From Varroa destructor (Eukaryota > Arthropoda > Arachnida > Mesostigmata > Varroidae): DNA of 64,000 nt. The stretch lies in contig NW_019211454.1 in the NCBI RefSeq assembly GCF_002443255.2, positions 51,647,885 to 51,711,884 on the forward strand. Reading direction: 5' to 3'. Positions 13,524 to 24,700 of the stretch are shown in pieces. The position numbers and the translations under genes were made by a program. Every line of letters begins with the position of its first letter. Position 1 is the first letter of the stretch. The notes under the pieces were generated by a model that was not told the origin of the DNA, searched no databases, and saw only the letters and a program-made list of their open reading frames with translations.

Positions 13524-14413
13524 ACGCGACAATGAGAGATGTGCAGGAAAATAAAGGAAGGAGAAGGAAAAAAGGGTAATATTTGAACATCAAGAGCCAC
13601 GATTTGTTCACCCGGCCAAGTTAGATGATCTTACACCATCAGCCAACTATCACCACAAGCGTCCGCTACTACGACAACAACTACTGATACTACTACCGTC
13701 ATTGGCAGCACTATACTATCATTGTACCCACTCATGGCTTTTGTAGCCGCGGTGGCTCGTGCCTCATGCCACTACAATCCGAGACGGTCCTTGATCGCTG
13801 TTCGGAGGGCGCGCTTAGCAAAAAACTACTCGATCGGGTCTGGCCGAACGCCACTCGCGCGGCGCAAATATTTAAAAACTCAAAAAGGGTGTCATCCTGC
13901 CCGTTGTTGTGCTCCTGTTGTTTTATCCTTCGTGTAAGGCAGCAAGGAAGCGAGAAGAAAGGAGAACGAAGGAGCAGGAGAAGCCGCACAGAAGAAGGTC
14001 AACAGGGAAGCGTGGCTGCAACGAGGCTCTATCAAATAGCCATGTGCATGAAGATCTGTCGGTCGTTCATAGTATTACATAGAGCGGCTGTATGCATACA
14101 TACATATAGTAGTTTTTGGAGTTGCGTTTGTGCTCGCGCTGACTACTGGTTCTTTTTGTGACTCTTCTCTTCGCCGCTCTCTATCTCGTGGCTTCTATTT
14201 CCTCTCTGTCTTTTGTGTGTATGTCTGTGTGTTCCTGCGCCCCTTCGCCTGCCTTCTCGCGTTCACCTTGTATCACATCAGAATCTGACGACGGTAAAGC
14301 AGCAAGGCTTAGAAACACGAACGCTGCAGCAAACGAAAGGGGTGATCACACATTGCTCCCGTGGGGCGCGCTTGACGCGTGCACAGAACCCCTTTCTCCC
14401 TAGCCTCTGACAT

Positions 14414-14427
14414 CCCCCCCCCCCCCC
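14414..14427. repeat. C14 homopolymer run
   Basis: Fourteen consecutive C, about 40 bp before an AT microsatellite. The length is likely uncertain in the assembly. Confidence 0.95.
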
Positions 14428-14468
14428 GAAAGAGTGCCCTGCCTAAGCGGCCGAACTTCGTACGAACC

Positions 14469-14493
14469 ATATATATATATATATATATATATA
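14469..14493. repeat. (AT)n microsatellite
   Basis: Uninterrupted AT units over 25 bases. It produces the YIYIYI runs seen in several chance frames. Confidence 0.95.
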
Positions 14494-15512
14494 CTTCTGC
14501 CGCACTCATAGTACAGAGAGGCATCGTCGTAGTACAAGCACGACGGATGAGTACGGGAAATGACTACGCAGACACGATATCTAGTAGCCAAGATAGCAAG
14601 GCAAACGGGAAAAGACAAAGTAGTCGTAGCATGATTGGAGCCCAGGCAAATGGCCCCATAGCTTCTCGATACTGCAGTAGTAGCGGCAGCGGCAACGGTT
14701 TCGGCTAAGTTAGGTAGCTCCTTTTTAGCTAACCTTCTCACTGTGACCTTCGGAGCCGACTTAATCCGAAGATTGTAATCCGTGATGTCGCGATTATTTC
14801 GAGCGAGTAAGCTATCGACGGCTTATGCTGCTACCTCCAACCGCGCCAATAAGTATAGACCCTGCAGACGAAGTGCGCGAGACTCGATGACGCTGTCTGC
14901 GTATGATACAGAGAGGAGGTCTCGTGCAGACTGAAACTAGGCTAGACTAGTAGGTTTCAGGGGTTATAATAAGGCAGAGTAAATATAGTTGGGAAGGCGA
15001 TGAGCCCATGGATCGCTTGACTTAGATGGACGGCGGACGACGTCTAGAGGCCAAGATGAACTACTGCTGTCATCACAAATATTGCTACCATAATATTATA
15101 TTAAGAACGACCGAAGAACTCTTCGATACAGGCTTGTATGCAGTTATCTACAAATACATATGTAAGGGAGGGTTATTCCCTGTAGATATTTACACATAAC
15201 AGTATCCCAAGCCGTTTTCTAGCTAGCTGGGATTTATTTTGTGTATGGGTTTCAGTTGCCTCACAGCAAACGAATTAAAGAGGTCAGACTTTATTGTGGA
15301 CGCATTCTGTCCTATTGTTCCGATCTGTCTAAGCGATTAAAGCGTCGCAGAAATACGGTATAGCGATTTAGTTATCAGAACCAACGCATCGTATAAACAC
15401 AACGGCAGCAGCTGTTGAAAGTCAAATAGGACACTTTACTCTTTGAGCTTGATTGATCAGCGAGGTGCGTGCGGCTTCATGGTATCGACAGGTGAGCGAA
15501 CACAGTAACTTT

Positions 15513-15530
15513 CTGGGTATTAATACCCAG
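15513..15530. repeat. Perfect 18-bp palindrome
   Basis: CTGGGTATTAATACCCAG is its own reverse complement, with no spacer. It lies in AT-rich noncoding DNA. Confidence 0.9.
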
Positions 15531-16908
15531 TATAATTCTAAACCTAATTTCAGTTAGCCAATTTCAAAGGAAGGAGTTAGTTAGTTTAAACTTTAATATT
15601 GTATTCAGTAAGCCAGGACATCCAAGACGGAAAGGTGGCGCACGTGCATACATGTAGCACAGACACTATCGCCGGCACAGAAATCGAATTCATACAAAAT
15701 AGGATCGATTGAGATCAATGAAGTCCTGTTCGGACGATGACAAGGCAAGTTAGCACGAATTCTACGAAAGCACGTGCGGGGTGCCAAAGCCCTCGAGTGC
15801 TGCTTTTATGGTAATCATAAAGACAGCGTCGAGCAATGCATTTTATGTAATTTAATAAAAAATGGTAATTACGTTAGTTGCCCTCCTCCGGCTGATAAAT
15901 CTATTCGTTAAAATTGTTTAATTACGTTTTACGACGGATGCTCATGTAGTAACTATACCGCGAGACGTGTGAGTTATATTAATTGAATTTTGGTACAGAT
16001 TCATAAAAGAAAAAAGCGGGCAAGCGTTTAAGGATCAGTCTCGTTTTTTCCGCCGAAACCATGATGGGGTTAGCACACATAACACACATAGCATACAAAC
16101 ACTAATATCATATTTTACTGTTTGTTCTGTGACAAACATTGTGCTGAAATCAGATTCTTGGAACACGAATTTCTAAACTATTGGGATTGACGCATAAGTC
16201 ATCTTGTTTTTCCATTACTTCGCATTCGCAGATCTTTCTTTATTTGTTCGTGGTGCCGTATACAAGTAAGAAGTTATATCATTGCTTTATAAGCCAATTA
16301 TCATCGTTCTCTCCAGATCACGGAGTATTGCTATTTCTTCGAGCCTCAAAAACGGGTATATCAGGCAGCGAGAAATCGAGTTTTTGGCCTTTTCTGTTCG
16401 TCGTTTACTCAAGGTCAAAAAATTGGCGAAATAACCAGGGCTAAACCATTGACTCTTTTAGGGCTTGCTGATACAAGTCTCGTCAACGACATACTACATG
16501 CATACTATGCAATAAGTATAATTAGATAAGGAAACAACCTCAGATAAGCGCGGCGTGTACAGTGAAAACTCTCTAGCTCAAAAAGCGTTTAGCTAAATTC
16601 AACAGTTTCTTTTTGACCTAATCGATGCGCTTCTTTCGGCCGTTTGTTTGTCGAGAGTCGCTCTAAAGCGATTTCGAGAGACAGCAATTTTTTAAAGGAT
16701 CAACGGTGGCCAGTTTATCGTTTCGTATAATTCATTAAAATACATATGGAAGGGTAGGAAACGTAATTTTGTCAAACTTCACAAGTAATAACATAATATT
16801 GCCTACATCATTGACCATGAATGTGGTTTTCGTTGATGGGTCTAAGAAACAGAATATTTTTCACTGGTTGACTGAGTAATCTTGGAGCTAACAAACTTGC
16901 TTTTGTTT

Positions 16909-16914
16909 TTTATT
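16909..16914 (-). promoter_or_regulatory. Possible polyadenylation signal (AATAAA) for the 17.1-kb exon
   Basis: The hexamer AATAAA reads on the minus strand about 195 bp beyond the TAA of the candidate terminal exon at 17108-17322. The distance is ordinary for a short 3' untranslated region. The hexamer is frequent by chance in AT-rich DNA, so it is supporting evidence only. Confidence 0.3.
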
Positions 16915-17107
16915 GACTAAATAACGGTCTGGTTAAGTCATCGAGAGTAATTATAAACAAACCTTTGTTGAATTTGAGTTTATGCACTGTTCAGAGAATG
17001 TTTGGATAGATGAGGAGTATAAACTATACTCATTAAATGTTTAAAAGTTTAGTTTGTTTCTAAGCCAGTAGGTTTAATAAGGCAATCTTCTCAATGGTTG
17101 TGCTAAA

Positions 17108-17322
17108 TTAAGGTTTGAGAGGCTCTTCTTTAATGTCCATTTCAGTCACATACAGCTGCCTCCTGCGTACAAAGACTCTGAAGGTGCATGTGGTTTGGCA
17201 GGGGCAGCCTCCTGACCTTTGCTCGATATTGATAAAGGGCTTCTCCTGCTTTCCAGTTAACTCCGGATAGAAGTTAAACATGAAAGATGTGACTACATCG
17301 TAAGTGGTCAATAAATCGTGTA
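17108..17322 (-). CDS. Candidate 3'-terminal coding exon, product not recognised
   Basis: On the minus strand a good acceptor (TTAATTTCAG) is followed by two bases completing a split codon, then 70 open codons to a TAA. The peptide runs from HDLLTTYDVV through NFYPELTGKQEKPFINIEQ and a cysteine-containing GGCPCQTTC stretch to the end DIKEEPLKP. Many codons end in G or C (TTC, AAG, GAG, ATC, TGC, CAG), while the surrounding DNA is clearly AT-rich, so coding composition stands out. An AATAAA lies about 195 bp after the stop. The intron would be phase 1. The single-exon fragment shows no membrane segment and no domain I can name. Upstream exons should lie at higher coordinates on the same strand, but none was found that joins in phase. 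A decayed or transposon-derived exon is the alternative. Confidence 0.45.
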
Positions 17323-17530
17323 CTGAAATTAAGCTGCCGATACATTTTCTGAATCATGAAGTTATGCACAACCGTTCATTTTCTTTGTGCATTGTGAAGA
17401 TGCTCATTTTTTTGAACGCTAAATATGGTAACAATCGAGTTTCTCTCATATTGAACAAATACGGGCAATAAGCATACAGTGCCTTTTGCAGCTTTTTACC
17501 TTAGGAAAACAGGTGAAATAGAGGAAGCGT

Positions 17531-17587
17531 CTAAAAAGCTATTTTTTTCCACCCAATGATAGTTGGGTGGAAAAAATAGTCTTTTAG
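17531..17587. repeat. Long imperfect hairpin
   Basis: A 26-base left arm (17531-17556) and a 25-base right arm (17563-17587) are complementary, apart from a bulged base or two, around a 6-base loop (TGATAG). The tip of the stem, TTCCACCCAA against TTGGGTGGAA, is perfect. The fold lies about 210 bp upstream of the candidate minus-strand exon, so it would be in that gene's last intron. It could be a small foldback element or an RNA hairpin. The mature strands of common conserved arthropod miRNAs were not recognised in it. Confidence 0.6.
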
Positions 17588-19519
17588 CTTAGAATTTGCC
17601 GTAACGACCTCCTAAAGTAATCAAAGAACTTTCTAATGGTATCTAACACTTAGCTAGCAACGAACACAAAAATTTGAAGAAAGCTTATTAATAAAAATAG
17701 ACCCTACATATATGCCAACCTAATAAAGCCACCGTAATATCCACTTCCTGAACTTTCTAAATTTATGAATCGACAGTTGCGTACGTCCGTGTGACAACTA
17801 CTCCTTGTTACCGTAAGCTGAGTCCGTACCGCTGAGCAATGAGGAGACAGTTTCGGGCCTCAAAGCTGCTCGCGTAAGCTAACCTCAAAACAACACCTAT
17901 CGAAGTTCCAAAAAGGCCGAATTTTATTGTTCGATTTGATATATATATATATATATATAAGATATATGTCGGACGATGCAATATATCAGGGAAAACATTC
18001 ATCTTTAAGCTCGAGCAACAGCCAAATTATATTTAGCTCTAACAGAAAACTAAAATTGAGTCAGCCAATCTGAATATCATTGGTGATACGCTCATCATTA
18101 AATACAAGTTCAAAAAGATCGTATCAATTAAAGATGACCGAGATCACAGACTGAACAGATCCCAGCTTAAAACTGGTATCACATCCTAAATATAGGAGTA
18201 ATTCTACAAAATATTGCACGTAAATTCTCTGTACCTGTAGATGCTTTGAATAATCTGAATGCTTTGAATAACCCCACAATCTGGGGTACACCATTTAAGT
18301 CTTAGAATTTGCTCCAGTACCATGGCTGATAAACGCAGCCCTTCAACCCTCGACATATTAGTTTTTTAGACTGTTCCTTGAAATAGATAGAAAAGAGTTA
18401 CTCAACATTTTTTCTCCACAAGTCCTCGGTGAAGACAATCGAGATATTTGAGGATATTGAGATTTTGCAAATATATAGGAGCGTGGCCATGACTCAATCT
18501 GTTGATAGGAATTAAAAGTAACGATCAATTAATTCTTCATAATCTATTTATAACTTTACCTGTCTTTGGATCGAGACATCAGTAACGACAACTACTTCTG
18601 AGAAGCTTTCTGGCTACGATTTTCTGTTTCGCACAGGATAAGCAACAGCACCTTAGGAAGTATATTATATAAATTCATTATATAACACGTATCGATATTG
18701 TATATTAAGCTATCGAACTATGCTGTTTCCAGCCGATCAATGGCTGACAATTTTATTCAAATATTTATCAAATCCTCAATGAGACGATATGATGACGTCT
18801 AGGCGATGCCAGAGTAGACAGCATAGTCAGACCGTTTCTAGCCATGCTTGTCCTTTAAGGCCCTGCACAATTCAACCCAGCATCCCATAGGCTTAACCGC
18901 TTCAGTAAAACGGGAGTCACGGGTTGGCGATGGGAAAACAATGAATCCCCGTTTGAGGTTGGCCCGTTAGCCCGGAGCAAACTAGCAAACTAAACTTCTA
19001 AGACGGTTACGTAGAGTACAGCAGGTCATTCTAGCGTACCGTTGCTATCAAGCGATAACTGCGGTGGCGGTGATACTTCAGCTTCACTGCCAAGCCCAAT
19101 ATTGGGACCGACCGTACAGAAAGCTGCCGTGGCCTGCTTGCCTGGACTCGCTCCTAGCAGGCCTAGATGAGGCCCGATAATTAATTCCAATCAGGGCTGC
19201 CCGAGAGTTCGGGATAGATAGGGATTCCATTGGGAGTCTCTTCAGGGGGCTCTAGAGGGCGCTGTGTTCGCCGTCAGCCAGTCACACGCCCTCTCGCCCC
19301 GTGTGTAAAAATTAAGCCTAATTAACAGTCCTCCACAAGGGTAACGCCCGAGGGTTCTTTCATATGAGCAGCACAAATCAATTGTTTTTACGAACACCGC
19401 TAGCGCGCTTGTTATACTGGCACGAAGTACATAGTGCGACCACGTTTCTTGCCATTCGTCACAAGTCATCCTTTAACGACAAGAGTAATTAACTAGTGGT
19501 TAATTTCAGCGCGAGCTAA
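17588..19519. other. AT-rich presumed intron or spacer
   Basis: If the minus-strand terminal exon is real, this should be its intron or should hold its earlier exons. Only an 18-codon splice-bounded frame (18560-18613, minus) was noted, and it does not join in phase. G/C content rises after about 18.8 kb. Confidence 0.5.
17939..17959. repeat. (AT)n microsatellite
   Basis: About ten AT units followed by AGATATATG. Confidence 0.95.
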
Positions 19520-21500
19520 TGAGTGTCTCCCGTGAACGTGGTCGGGTCAACGAACCGTCGTAGTCGCTAGGTGCGGTGGCGCCGGAGTGCGTCAGTCGGC
19601 CCGGCTTGGCTCGGTCGTTTGCGGGGGTAGTGGGAAAGAGAAGAGAGGGGCCTTCGCTTTCCCATGCTTTGCTCCGTTCAGATCCCCCGTTTGTCCCTAC
19701 GCTCTGCGCAAGCCTTCGCTCCCCGTGCCCCGGTTTTTCGTCGACTAACGCACGGACGAACCGAGGAGCGACAGAGAAGTGGGAGGAAGCAGGCGTTTCG
19801 AGGGATCAAGGAACAGTTGGTGGCCCCTTTCGGGGCCTCACTGGCAGAGCAGGAGTAGCAGAGACTCACGACCGACGATCCCTCCCCCAAACCGTTCCCT
19901 TCTAGCCCCTTCTCTCTCTCCCCAAACTGAATTCTCCCCGTACTCACTCCTCCGCCACGACTAGCGACGGGGGTAGCGCCGCTGACATTGATGGTGGCGG
20001 CAGCGGCGGCGAAAGGCGGCTGCTGTTTGAGCGGCCGGCGGCGGTGGTAGAGACGACGGAAAAGAAGGAAGACGGGTCGGAGCAAGACACAGAGGAGAGC
20101 GTCCAGGGTGGTGCGAGGGGAAGACGAAGAAGAAGGCGAACCAAACGAGTGCTGCTGGGATCGAAAAGGGAAGGAACAACACGCAAGAGAAGACGGCGTC
20201 GGCAGCAGCAGTAGTGAGCGATCGGAGGCGAAGCTAGAAGACGATGGGGGAGCCAGCACGGGGACGGAGGCAGGGGCCGCCGCCAGAAAGAACACTGGAT
20301 TGGGTGGAAGAGGGTAAAGGCGAGACGAGAGCTCTAGGAGAAGAGAAACACTAATTGCAAACGGAGTTATATACAGTCCGCTGGCTGGTTGCTAGCGCTC
20401 TAGGAGGCTGGTTGACTGTCTGCTGTCTACTACAGCAGCGGGAACGAGGGAGGACCATGATGGGTTAGGTTGGGTTGGGTTGAGGGGAAAAGGGCCGACA
20501 GCAGTTACGGTATTAGGGGACGGAATTAGGGGTAGTACAGACAGAGGTAAGCACAGTACAGCACAGCGGAAGAAGCAAGGGCCGTCCGTGTTCGTGGAGC
20601 AGCAATGGAGAAGAATGGCGAGGGCAGACGAGTGGCAAGCAGTAAGGCGACGTCCGCTGCAGGATGACGGCGGTAGCAGCAGGGTTCCTTGCAGAACAGA
20701 AACGATCGACCGAGCGCACGGACACGGTCGCTCGTGTGGAAGCACAGTGGAAAGAGAAAAGGAGGCTGCCTGCTGCTGCCAATTGGAGACTTGGAGCTGC
20801 TACTGGGCTAGCTGGCTGGCTGGCTGGCAGACTACAGCAATCTGGCAGTTGTGGCTGTGAACCGGTTTGTGGCCCAACCAACTTCGCCAACCGCTTGCGT
20901 CCACTGTGTCGACGTCCAACAGACCGGCAAACTCTGCTTGCCCGGTTGGTTATTGCCCGATACGGATACTGAGAAGCGGACTCTGTTCAATAGGGGCACG
21001 GGCCACTGAAAGGGCAACGCGATGGACTGGGGTATGAGTATTGCAAAGAGTATCAGAAAAGGAAGACAGGAAGTGGTACTAGCAAAGGCGCTAGTTCGAC
21101 TAAAATGGGATGGAAAGAGAACGGAGGAACCGAAGAGGGAGAAATAGGATGAGCACCAGGATACTCGTGCTGGGGGTAAAGGACAGAGGACAGCGCAAAA
21201 CGTCGACGAAAACACGCAATGAGAAAGGTGCGTCGATCGAACTAAAAGCGGTGATTGTCGTGCAATAAGAATGGTCTAGCTATTGAGGCCATGAAAGTTC
21301 TTTCCGGAACCATGAGTGGGGTAGAGGAGAGGAACAGTGAATCTGGGGCGGAGCGGTCATTTGAGCGCTAACTGTTACTGGCGATTGCCGTCCATGCCAA
21401 GAACCAACTAGCGTACGTATCCAGCAAAGGTCCGCCGGTTTCGCCGTCAGGCCCAGCTTGTATACGGCTGGGTTTGGCTGTGGCTCGGAGCTTGCCAAAA
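19520..21500. other. G/C-rich, purine-skewed island; no convincing gene
   Basis: Composition changes visibly from AT-rich DNA on both sides to G/C-rich sequence. The + strand is strongly enriched in G and A (many GGAAG, GAAGA and GGCGG runs) from about 19.6 to 21.2 kb. Long overlapping frames appear on both strands, the longest 205 codons on the minus strand at 19678-20295. They are Ser-, Pro- and Ala-rich low-complexity readings, expected from few stop codons. A GTGAGT-type donor reads on the minus strand near 19940. The island may be a promoter and untranslated first exon, possibly for the minus-strand gene ending at 17.1 kb. That link is inference only. Confidence 0.4.
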
Positions 21501-21718
21501 CAGCCTGCTATCCAACGGCTTGTTCAGTCGTGATAGTTCAGTTGCCGGTACCACGCAGGGTAGAGTGTGGCCCATGCTGCGCTAGTGGAGTCCAGATACA
21601 CACAAAAGCAAGCGTCGGCCATGCGGCCAGTCTCTCAATTGGTCGTCCCTCTAATTACAAAAGGTGGGGCCTCCCAAGGGGGGGCAAGGGCTTGGGTGGT
21701 ATAGAGGGATTAAGGTGA

Positions 21719-21748
21719 TCTCTCTCTCGCTCTCTCTCTCTCTCTCTG
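21719..21748. repeat. (TC)n microsatellite
   Basis: TC units over 30 bases with one GC interruption, at the right shoulder of the G/C-rich island. Here the pyrimidines are on the + strand, the reverse of the island's skew. Confidence 0.9.
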
Positions 21749-24700
21749 CGTTGCTCTCTGGCTCGAAGTAGAAGCGGCAGCAGTGCACCGCAGACCTGGC
21801 CTAGTTGAAAAGGAGTGAGGTTTTGTGATAGAGGGAGGAGCCTCGTGACCTGCCGCGCTGCCACTGGCGGGCTGATTAACATTCAAACTCGGCCCCCCAA
21901 TTAGCACTCGGACTCGATGATTTGGTCTCTCACCCTGGGAGTGGCCGAGCTGGACGCTTCGAGGGCGGATGGCAAGTAGAAAGCCATTCTTATTGGTCAC
22001 ACGCGTTGCACCCTCTCACGTGGTCACGCGTTGGACAACAGCTAACGGTTAACGATCTGACATGTTTTAAATAATACACTTGAACGAGCTTGGAATGTGT
22101 TGATTATATGAGTCCGACCTTGAAATGAAATATAAATATATCCTTTCGATCCGTAATCCGTTCTCCTTTTACCAGGAACCTTTATCAAAAAATCATCAAC
22201 GAGCATAACGCCATGCGTTTAAGTTGTTCATTCTTTTTTTACATATTACATTTTCTGCCTGTTTCCACTTGATAGTAATATCCATGTAACATTTTTGCTT
22301 CTATTCGGCAGCTTGGGGAATCCTTTCTTGCTGGAATCACTACCAGCAGTGCACCCATAATATAATGATCGGACAGCAGGCGCATGATTACCTGGTTATA
22401 TCATATATTTCTGGTGATGTGTATCAATGCTATACATGACTGCTGAAATAGATATGGTTGTGGCTATCAAACAATGTCTGTCCATATAGTTCGTAGAGAG
22501 GACACACACGCAAAGGCCTGTACTCAACAGTACCTTCTAGTGACTGCACAGGAAAACGCTTTTGGTTCGTCGTCCTTGATCAGCTGACTTGCCGACTAGT
22601 GTCTGACTGTGTAGCCAGCCGCTGCGGAACGAGCTAGTAGAACTGGCTGGCTGGTTTTGTTCAGTCGCCGTTGCCCACGTCTGCTGCCGATGCGATGACG
22701 TAACGACATGAATGGCCTTCCACGTGGCTAGGAGCTGTCTTGAAAGACGACAGGTCCAAGACCGAAGAGTAAGTGGCTTTTGTCGCCATGTGACGTGGGC
22801 TAAAGAGACGAGAAGAAAACGACGACGGTGCACCGCCGTAGGGGGTGAACGGGGCTAGCAAACGAGCGGTTTGAGAAGCAAACATAGTGACCGGCCAACG
22901 AGAAGACTGGGAGGTAGCGGGGGTATACGAGACGGAAGTGGGGCCGGAAGTGAGGATGAAAGAAGCCGTGCGCGGCGACAGAACCATGATGCGACACAGA
23001 GCTACCATACACATACACAAGAGCGTGTACCGGCAGATAAGCGGACCGAAAAGTAGGTAGACATATAAACGGCCATAGAGGCGGTCCAGTGGAGAAGAGA
23101 GTATTTAGACAAAGGGAATTGACCAATACCACGTACAGCAGGACAGCCATGGAAAGAAGGTGAAATAGAGGCGGAGATGACGAAAGCTTGTTAAGTCGTG
23201 TCGAATATGCCTGCTTTGAGTTAAACGGGGAATATATGCGTCTACATATATATATATGTATACATATAGAAAAGATTGATACGCGACAAGCACCTACTCA
23301 TTGGGTCAGGCTGTCATTATCGAAATGGAGTCACTTCATAGATTATCAAATACAAGGTTGTGTAGATTAAGCTAAGAGCAAGTGTTATTATGGGCAGATC
23401 TACTTTCGCATACGGGGGCATACAAATATGCTCTCACGTTTTTATCTTCCTGTTCACCTTTTCAATTGCCTACAAAAACAGGCTGTTCGCTTGATCAATT
23501 TTTATAATTCCCAAATGTTGCATATTGATGCTGAGCCTTTAAATTTTCTCAGATCGCCTCTCTGATGTAAAGTTCTGTGATATATCGCGCTATAAAGCAA
23601 CCCTACGTACAAAACAGTCATAAATTCCTTGAAAAGCCAGAGTACGTCCTGCTTGACAAAAAAACCAAATCTGAGAGCACTGCGCGAAGTCTAACATTTC
23701 CAGACATTTAGGTAAAACACGCACAGTCTGCAATATACAACACAACTAAGTCGGTTTAATTTTTAGGAAAAGGTTTTGTCGCTTAGCATTATACTACAAT
23801 TATGCCATACGGTATCAGTTAGAAAAACGGAAGGCGTGTAAAATACGTTTCTAATGCGGCATAATGAATACATTAAGAATGTATTTTTGTGAACGAAAAA
23901 TATTGTAGAGGTAAATCGTAGGGTTGGAGTAATCAGACAACTATACTTTCCAGGTTATATCCCATTTACGTGGGGTGTTTTATTAAGGCACACGTATAGT
24001 TCCAAACAGTGAACACCGCTTTCGTAGATGGCCTTTTTTAGATCAGAAACGACTCATGAGAGCAATGCTAACGCGTGACTAGCTTCGTAAAATTCAATAT
24101 ATTTTCAACAATCCCTGCTTACGGTCCGTAAATAGGTACTTATTTCAACGATCCGTTTGCCCTGAACCAGGCTCTGTTAGAGGCACGAGTCAAGCATGTA
24201 GGTACAGCAATTTGTTGCCATGTGAACGCATTTCGCTTGGAACGATTCTAGTTAAGGTTAGGAAATCTGTGAGGTTATGCCACCTCATAATACGATGTAT
24301 TCCATTTATAGACTAGAGTCACTCGAGGCATCATAGAGCAAATCGGTTTAGTACTATAATAGGTGTCTTTTTGACATTTCGAACAAGCTGTGTGTGCGTG
24401 TATTCCACTTTAGCCGCGGTACCGGATGCTGCTGGATAGGGTGCAGTTGTGTCAACTAGGAGCCATTCAATGAGTTTGTTTCGATGCAACATTTCTACGT
24501 CTCTGATGATATTGGTTTAGGAATCGGTAGGGGAATACGAAAGTTAACGCAGCCAAAACAGATCCGAAATCATACAATCAGCAATCCACATAGCCCCCTG
24601 CTTCATATGGCCAGCCGTGCTATTCTGCCAACATATAAACACAGTTAGCGGTATACGTGCACAATGCGACGACGGGTAAGTGTCGCGCACCCCGTCACCC

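Larger units (their letters stand above)
8982..17107. other. Gene-empty stretch with microsatellites
   Basis: Apart from the GA, GCTA, C14, AT and palindrome features, only overlapping chance frames are visible, including a 146-codon + frame at 11873-12313 with no recognisable domain. 15-17 kb is clearly AT-rich. Confidence 0.6.

Noticed and set aside
18560..18613. 18-codon minus frame (PESFSEVVVVTDVSIQRQ) between a TAG acceptor and an AG/GTAAAG donor
   Set aside because: The acceptor has a poor pyrimidine tract, and the frame does not join the 17.1-kb exon in phase (the phase-1 reading hits a stop).
19678..20295. 205-codon minus frame, Ser/Pro/Ala-rich
   Set aside because: It lies in the purine-skewed G/C island where stops are rare. 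Other frames on both strands are similarly open and none has a domain.
20461..20484. TTAGG/TTGGG-like run resembling arthropod telomere repeat
   Set aside because: Only one TTAGG unit followed by TTGGG variants, too short and irregular for telomeric DNA.
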